Assembly (NCBI GenBank): GCA_032622095.1
Contig: CP136065.1
Location: 51,891,949 to 51,955,948 of the forward strand
DNA from: Siphonodentalium dalli
Taxonomy: Eukaryota; Mollusca; Scaphopoda; Gadilida; Siphonodentaliidae
DNA length: 64,000 nt
Reading direction: 5' to 3'
The notes under the pieces are model-generated. The model was not told the origin of the DNA and searched no databases. It saw nothing but the letters and a program-made list of their open reading frames with translations. The translations under genes and the position numbers were made by a program. This document shows, piece by piece, positions 58,510-64,000 of this stretch. The stretch's first letter is position 1, and each line of letters opens with the position of its first letter.

Positions 58510-58685
58510 AATATTGTGCGAGTACAGCACAGCATTGGGTTATGACTAACCAAACCTTTGATTGGATTCTGGTCAGGTTCGTGAGATTTCATAAATTCAT
58601 ATCGGATCCACGATCAATTCCGTAAATGTTGATGTGTACCATGAGTCTCGCTTTCAAATGGACGAACTATTTTTCTTGATCCTTT
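58510..58685. repeat. Repeat F, copy F2
   Basis: Direct copy of F1 (55885-56060): TACAGCACAGCATTG, AACCTTTGATTGGATTCTGG, TGTGTACCATGAGTC, TGGACGAACTATTTTTCTTG. Confidence 0.7.
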
Positions 58686-60274
58686 TATCAACAAACACTA
58701 CGGTATCAGACAAGAGCCCATTCCGGCTACAGGGCGATTTTATTGAATTTCGAGATGTCTGCCCTATACAATACTGAAAGCAATGCATCCGGTATCTGAC
58801 AACATGGAGACAAAAAGGTGTACGCAGTCCACACAGATGAACGAAGCACGTCGTTAAAAGAAATATAACAAATATGTCAATATGCTTGCGAAACGTGTAA
58901 GGTAATTGAAATTGAATCTTATCTCTCGATCGTTGCTTTCTGTATAAAATCACTATATCGTGAGCGATTGCCATCGATTATGGCGATCGAAGTACCAATT
59001 AGTGGAAGTGTTGATCTGTACATGCATGATCTTTTTTTTTCTGAATGATTTAATGAATCCATCATTAGATAGCAATACACAATTTCCAGAAATTTTGGGA
59101 GGGGGGTGATCTACTTCAAATATATGCTGAGCCATTATCTTTGGTATAGGTCGCATCAAGCATTTATTAATTTCGACCGAAATGGTAGATGTCAACAAAT
59201 ATATATGTTCGTTGGCTTTTTCGTACAATTTGTCAAGAGTTATGCCCCTTGGTTTGCAACATCAAAACCCTAAATTTTCCAAATTTTTGAACTAAAATTG
59301 ACAATTTTCAAACCGAACGCTGACAACGATATAGCGACTGTCAGTAAATAAACTTCTTCGACCGGATAGAGTTTTCTCCCACCCCCTACACACTTTAGCA
59401 CAGGCAGCCAGTGTGAGATAGCTGGGTGAGATTTCCCTGTCTCACATAACACGTGACCATCTATCTCACACCACCCACGTGACTGCTTTACCTATTTAAT
59501 TAAGAGCCGGAACTAATTTAACAATCCGTCATCGCGTTTTGTGTGAACTAAAACAGATCAAAACAATGGCGACCAACCAGTTACGCTTCACGTTTCAAGT
59601 AAATAAATACGGACGAATTCGTGGACGCTAATACAAATGGAGATAAGCCTCAACTGTTAATCACGAAAAACCTTCAACATAACCTCACTTGCAGACACAG
59701 AGTTACATATATAACATGAAATATAAACGACTAATTTGTGAACATATTCCATAAAACGGAAGACCCCCAAGCGAAACTGGCACATTTCGTAACAGGTAAA
59801 CAATAGCCGCTTCACAAATGACGAACGAAATAATTCCACATTCGAACAGTTGTCATCGTCGAACGCGTCTAACTAACATTTGTCTATCATATATTCACAT
59901 GTTTCCTTTTCAAATGGTATCGATATGGTCATTTCCGATGACAAACACGGTTAGTCCAGTTGTATATACTTCATATCAATACGCGCGTTTCTCGGAATTT
60001 ATGCAGGTGCAATGATGTGACGTGTCCGTGTCGTTTTCACAATCTTGACCGTGTCGATTTCACTCTAACGTATTAACCCTGCACGCACGGGTAACGCGCT
60101 TTGTTTTTATCGTATATACCTTTGGTATATACCGAAATCATCCCAGTTAATCACGAATATCGCATCAGATTTCTCCCAAGATATACCGTTACGAAGCTAC
60201 TGGAATGTGCCAAAGATTGGTATAAAACAAAAAATCGGAATGAGGCTCTTGGATTGGGAGAAAAATGATCCATC
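58686..60274. other. Mostly unannotated; weak first-exon candidate at 59566-59598
   Basis: After CAAAACAATGG (ATG at 59566) the frame MATNQLRFTFQ is followed by GTAAAT, a plausible splice donor. Eleven codons are far too few to identify anything. Minus-strand frames of 106 and 91 codons (58654-58974 and 58953-59228) show no domain. GGTATATACC and related palindromes lie near 60115-60135. Confidence 0.2.
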
Positions 60275-60408
60275 ATGACCTGGGGTGTGGGATGGAAAAA
60301 TCTCACCCTCGGGGCCAGATATTTGGTCCGGACACTCGGCAAGCCTCGTGTCCGGCCCAAATATCTGGTCCCTCGGGTGAGATTTTTCCATCCCACACCC
60401 CAGGTCAT
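60275..60408. repeat. Long hairpin with 61-bp arms
   Basis: Arms 60275-60335 and 60348-60408 are complementary except for four positions; they begin ATGACCTGGGGTGTGGGATG and meet at a 12-base loop. They are markedly GC-richer than the surroundings. No second copy in the window. The minus strand stays open across it in two frames, a by-product of the symmetry. Confidence 0.9.
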
Positions 60409-60786
60409 AATGGATAATATTAATCTTAGATCTGAGAAACAATTGAAATAGAACTAAAGTTATCGCAGCAATTTAAAAAAAATGTTTTTCAAGCGCAGAT
60501 GACATAATTGAGGGGAGAGAAATCGTTAGGTTAGTTACGTCCAATGTAAACCTGTTTTCACGGGGGTGTGTTAAATCATCATGTATGGAACAAACTAACT
60601 AATTTCAACAGCGTTAAAGTGGCGCTGGGCGAATCGTTTTTCCTTTTACTTGATACTTGTATCCCAATAACCAATAATACATGGTAATACGCAACATGAA
60701 TTTATAACAAAATGTGGGTGCAGGAAAACAGCAACTTCTCGCATTGCATTATATTGAACTGGTCATATATTCTGAACTATAGATAC
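60409..60786. other. Nothing recognised
   Basis: No coding or repeat signal noted. Confidence 0.3.
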
Positions 60787-60890
60787 TGTATACCTTACAC
60801 GTATTTAAATTCGCGCAGTACTAATTTTCGCTCAGTTTGAATTCGCGCACTTTGAATTCGCGCACCTAGCTGCGCGAATTCAAAACTGAC
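60787..60890. repeat. Short repeat E, copy E2
   Basis: TATACCTTACACGTATTTAA, ATTCGCGCAGTACTAATTTT, CGCTCAGTTT, a doubled GAATTCGCGCAC, and GCGCGAATTCAAAACTGA. Together with the inverted E3 it brackets 0.9 kb, so E2/E3 could be TIRs of one element; no target duplication was found. Confidence 0.65.
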
Positions 60891-61577
60891 AAATCTATTT
60901 TCGTAAAATACTTAGATCTTAATCGTTATCACGATACATGTGCATATTAAACACAATCAAGATGGCTTTACATCGTGTATAATTCAACATCACTGCATCA
61001 TTAATGTGTTGTGAACACGGGTGTTACACGCTACAAATAATTTTGATGATATTGAAATAGTTATAAACATAATTGAAATGAACTCGAAAGAAGTAAAATC
61101 ACAACCGCGTATGGAAAATTTACATCAGAAAAAATAAATATTTGGCTGTTGGTTGTGTTGATATTACTAACTCAGACTGTTTCATTCGTTTGGAAACGGT
61201 GTACATGTTACGTCATTGTTGTAAATATGAGGACGTGCTTTCGTGCATCTTTAGTTTGGAATGTGTATTTCTTACAAGTATTTCAACATTGAGTTATGTT
61301 ACCATGATATGTTTCTATATAATTATGGCATACGTATCAGTCAGGGTTTTGATGTTGGTTGTCTGCATGTAAAATATAGTCCCACAAGTCTGATATTTAG
61401 TCCAACCTTCTCGAAAGTATTTTTCATTTGGCTAATAAAATTTTCATTTGGCTAAACTTTTGGCTAAAGTTTTTTTTTCGGTCCACCGCGAACACTGACC
61501 TTCCGTAATGTGTAAATGTAACTCATCAACATTTATAGCCTTCTTGTTTCCCTGTGGTTTGGTATAAACTCAGGAGT
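60891..61577. other. Between E2 and E3; no gene accepted
   Basis: Small frames 61142-61372 and 61261-61455 have no domain. A word pair, TTTTCATTTGGCTAA, is doubled at about 61420-61455. Confidence 0.35.
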
Positions 61578-61666
61578 CGTACTATTTTTCGCTCAGTTTT
61601 AAATTCGCACACAACGGGTGGGAGAAAAATAGTACTGCGCGAATTTAAATACGAGTATAAGGTATT
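61578..61666 (-). repeat. Short repeat E, copy E3 (inverted)
   Basis: GTACTATTTTTCGCTCAG and AGTACTGCGCGAATTTAAAT, ACGAGTATAAGGTATT: the reverse complement of E1/E2. GTACTATTTTT and AAAAATAGTAC pair as an internal hairpin. Confidence 0.65.
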
Positions 61667-63499
61667 GGATTTCAATAGGAGAATTCGCGAGTTTAGGTTG
61701 AATATTTTTGCACAGAATGTTTAACTTTTTTTAAAACTAATGTACCTATATAAAGTTGATTCCTTTTGAAAATCACAAGAACAACAAAACCCCAAACAAA
61801 TAATATTGTTAAACCAGCATATACCCATTTAGTATTGATTTCCCCCATCATCGAATATTGTCCATTCTACTCTCCATTAAAAAGTCTGGCATCAAAAGCA
61901 ACCTTTATGGATTCACAGACATCAATGAAGTAAGTTTCTTTAATACATGGTTGGTCGATTAAAGTCACCTCAACCGTCGTCATTTTGACCGTGTTTGTTT
62001 ACTTATTTCTATAGTGTAATAGTGTTAAAGAATTAAATGATAGTGGATACACACATGCATGTAATCTCTGTAAATATCGTGTATTTGCCGTTTTACATGG
62101 ACCATACACACCGTGTAATATGTGTCCGCTGACAACCCAATCATTGCGACTGTGTTTGACCACAGTGAGTTAAACTCTGAACCGCCGAAGAGCCGTTGAC
62201 TGGGACAAAGTCGTCAGGCCGCTTAAAATAATTATTAGCGCGATAACTCAAATGGTCGACGTTCTGTTTAAATCATTGTCAGTCTTCTATTGATGTTAAT
62301 ACCAGGGGGGTATGACCCCCAACATGCACGGGGAGCTATATTATCCCAGAAGCTACCGAATTCACCATTGCATATTTCATCGACGGGGGTGTGCATCCAG
62401 CACCCTGAGTCCTGACACCCTGCTTTATAAATATCGTAGTCATGTCTGTCGTGTCTGTTTTCTACGAGTGATTAATCTAATATGCAGCAATTTATGCTAT
62501 TCATATAATTATGAACATATTATACAGCTTTAAATTTGAATGCATGGTGTTGCTGTTTGTCTTCATTCGGCGAAAGGGTTGCCTAGCTACGAGTTCCCAA
62601 CTACGTCACCTTTCCTCTCTTGTGTTATACTGTTATACATGTGCATGTATACGCAAAATTTACAACTATAGAATATTTAAGTAAAACATTATATTGTAAT
62701 TCTTGCCCAGATAATCCCGGCTGATACATTCAATTAAATAGTTATTGGAAGCTTTCGAGAACCAGCCCCTCCCCCAATCATGGATTATGGTCGAAAATGT
62801 TATAATTAAAGCTTGTGACAGTTAGGAGCTTGTTCAACATTTGGCTTGAGAAACATATATATAAATGGGGGGGTCACTCTTTTTAATTTCAACGCTGTAC
62901 CTGCATTATATTTTTGCGCTATAATGAATATTTGCAAAAATATGTCAATCGAAATGAATTATAACTCGTGAAAAACAGCACATATATCAGACAAGAATTA
63001 CTCATTTCGGCATCCACGAAAGAAGACATGTTTATGACTGGCCTGAAATTTCTTGATGGCAGTTTGTTTGATAATGGCTTATAACTACTCACTGGTGAAA
63101 TTGACCTCTCGCGCGCAGGTGATTAATTTTGTCAATTATTGGTGTGGCTATGTAAAATACATGCATTTTACATACAGACATTACATGCATGTGTGTATCC
63201 ACCCTTAAACACTACCTGGCTACTACTACCCGTTCTGTTGTTGTCACTGAAAGCCATATGCATCGTTGTTTTGAAAGAAGTGTGCAAACTTAATTCATAA
63301 ATAGCTGACGCTGAACTTCTTTTAATGAACAACCAGCATAAAATCTTCCAAGAATTATATAACTTGTCTTCCATGAGACATAATGTATGTACTGGCTTTT
63401 CATTGCAAAAATGTATGACATAATAACGGGCCGACACTAGCCATTTATTGATTGGGAACAGACCAGATGGAGCAATTTGTGGAACTCGCCACCTATATA
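61667..63499. other. 1.8-kb stretch, no recognised gene
   Basis: ACCAGGGGGG-TATGACCCCC at about 62302 is a small palindrome that looks like hAT-type ends without a body. No readable protein blocks. Confidence 0.4.
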
Positions 63500-63501
63500 T
63501 A

Positions 63502-63713
63502 CAGTAATACCCTAAATAATCGACTCCTTAACTCAGCAGAATTATGGGTAACTTTTCAGTATTTAGTCGGAAATATGGCTTGTTGAAATTCATCGGAAAG
63601 CTCTCACTGAGATCTTTCCGATGAATGGCAACAAGCCATAATTCCGACTAAATCCTGAACATATACCCATAATTCTGCTGTGGTTAAGGAGTCGATTATT
63701 TATGGCATTACTG
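63502..63713. mobile_element. Tc1/mariner-type foldback MITE
   Basis: A 212-bp hairpin: the arms 63502-63600 and 63614-63713 are complementary with scattered mismatches. The ends are CAGTAAT and ATTACTG with TA on both sides (63500-63501 and 63714-63715), the target duplication of Tc1/mariner transposases. The 13-base loop is CTCTCACTGAGAT. No coding sequence. Confidence 0.85.
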
Positions 63714-63715
63714 TA

Positions 63716-64000
63716 ACTCCCACAGAGTCCCGCGGACATCCTGCATACTAATGTTATGTTATTGCTGAAACATGTAATTAACATTAGGTCGATATACCAT
63801 AGGATAAAATATGTGAAAGAAATACGGACAGCTTAATTAATTAAGGCAACTGAAATTCGTAATGAAATAAACTTCATTGGAAGAAATTGTAACATAAGAG
63901 AATGATGGTACTGATACAAGTGGAGTCCAGATCGCGGGTGTGTTCGGATAGCCTTTAATGTGGCATGGGATGACTTGTTTGGTTCGATGTGGGCCTGCCG
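63716..64000. other. Right edge, nothing recognised
   Basis: TTAATTAATTAA at about 63833 is the only simple-sequence feature noted. Confidence 0.3.

Overview
This window looks like non-coding, repeat-packed DNA from a eukaryotic nuclear genome. It is AT-rich, has no long intact genes, carries many microsatellites and homopolymer runs, and holds nested transposons with terminal inverted repeats (TIRs), Ty1/copia remnants and non-LTR retrotransposon remnants. The mix (copia pol of a marine-invertebrate type, many MITEs, hairpin repeats, tandem-module elements) suggests a marine invertebrate, most plausibly a mollusc. That is inference; no host gene is clear enough to name a taxon.

Layout. 1-440: a fragment with a perfect hairpin (family G). 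471-4872: a 3.46-kb composite repeat (H1) followed 2 bp later by an internally deleted copy (H2); a third copy (H3) lies inverted at 48415-51914, inside a minisatellite. 5385-10835: one broken Ty1/copia element with gag, protease, integrase ends, reverse transcriptase and RNase H in order, split by three small elements (A1, B1, C1). 11260-12605 and 37501-39179: two CAGGG-type hAT-like non-autonomous elements with 7-bp target duplications. 14503-17860: a duplicated unit whose second copy is split by a GGCC-ended element (K). 17852-21800: a MITE (A4) split by a 3.6-kb element with about 0.48-kb TIRs. 28214-29222, 47510-48034 and 57058-57948: three copies of a long-TIR element (D) with 9-bp target duplications. 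Two of them carry a different TTAA-targeting MITE in the same TTAA of the right arm. 30663-34214: an element with GCTTAAGC arrays near both ends, holding a second 1.5-kb element. 39390-40350, 42499-44880 and 44985-45240: dead non-LTR retrotransposon pieces. 55074-55769: a 0.7-kb element whose TIRs are arrays of an approximately 21-bp repeat. 60275-60408, 37327-37449 and 63502-63713: long hairpins, the last a probable Tc1/mariner-type MITE.

How it works together. I see no operon or pathway. The story is one of insertion history: TTAA-specific MITEs (A, B) land inside copia, D and G; D lands in G; hAT-like and TAT-flanked elements land beside or in A; K lands in J. Target duplications and resumed host sequence let most boundaries be fixed to the base. 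A motif, AAAGAGCGTT, recurs across several otherwise different families.

Two or three short stretches (21894-21950, 59566-59598, 47173-47505 minus) read like coding sequence and are the only hints of genes that are not clearly transposon. All are weak.
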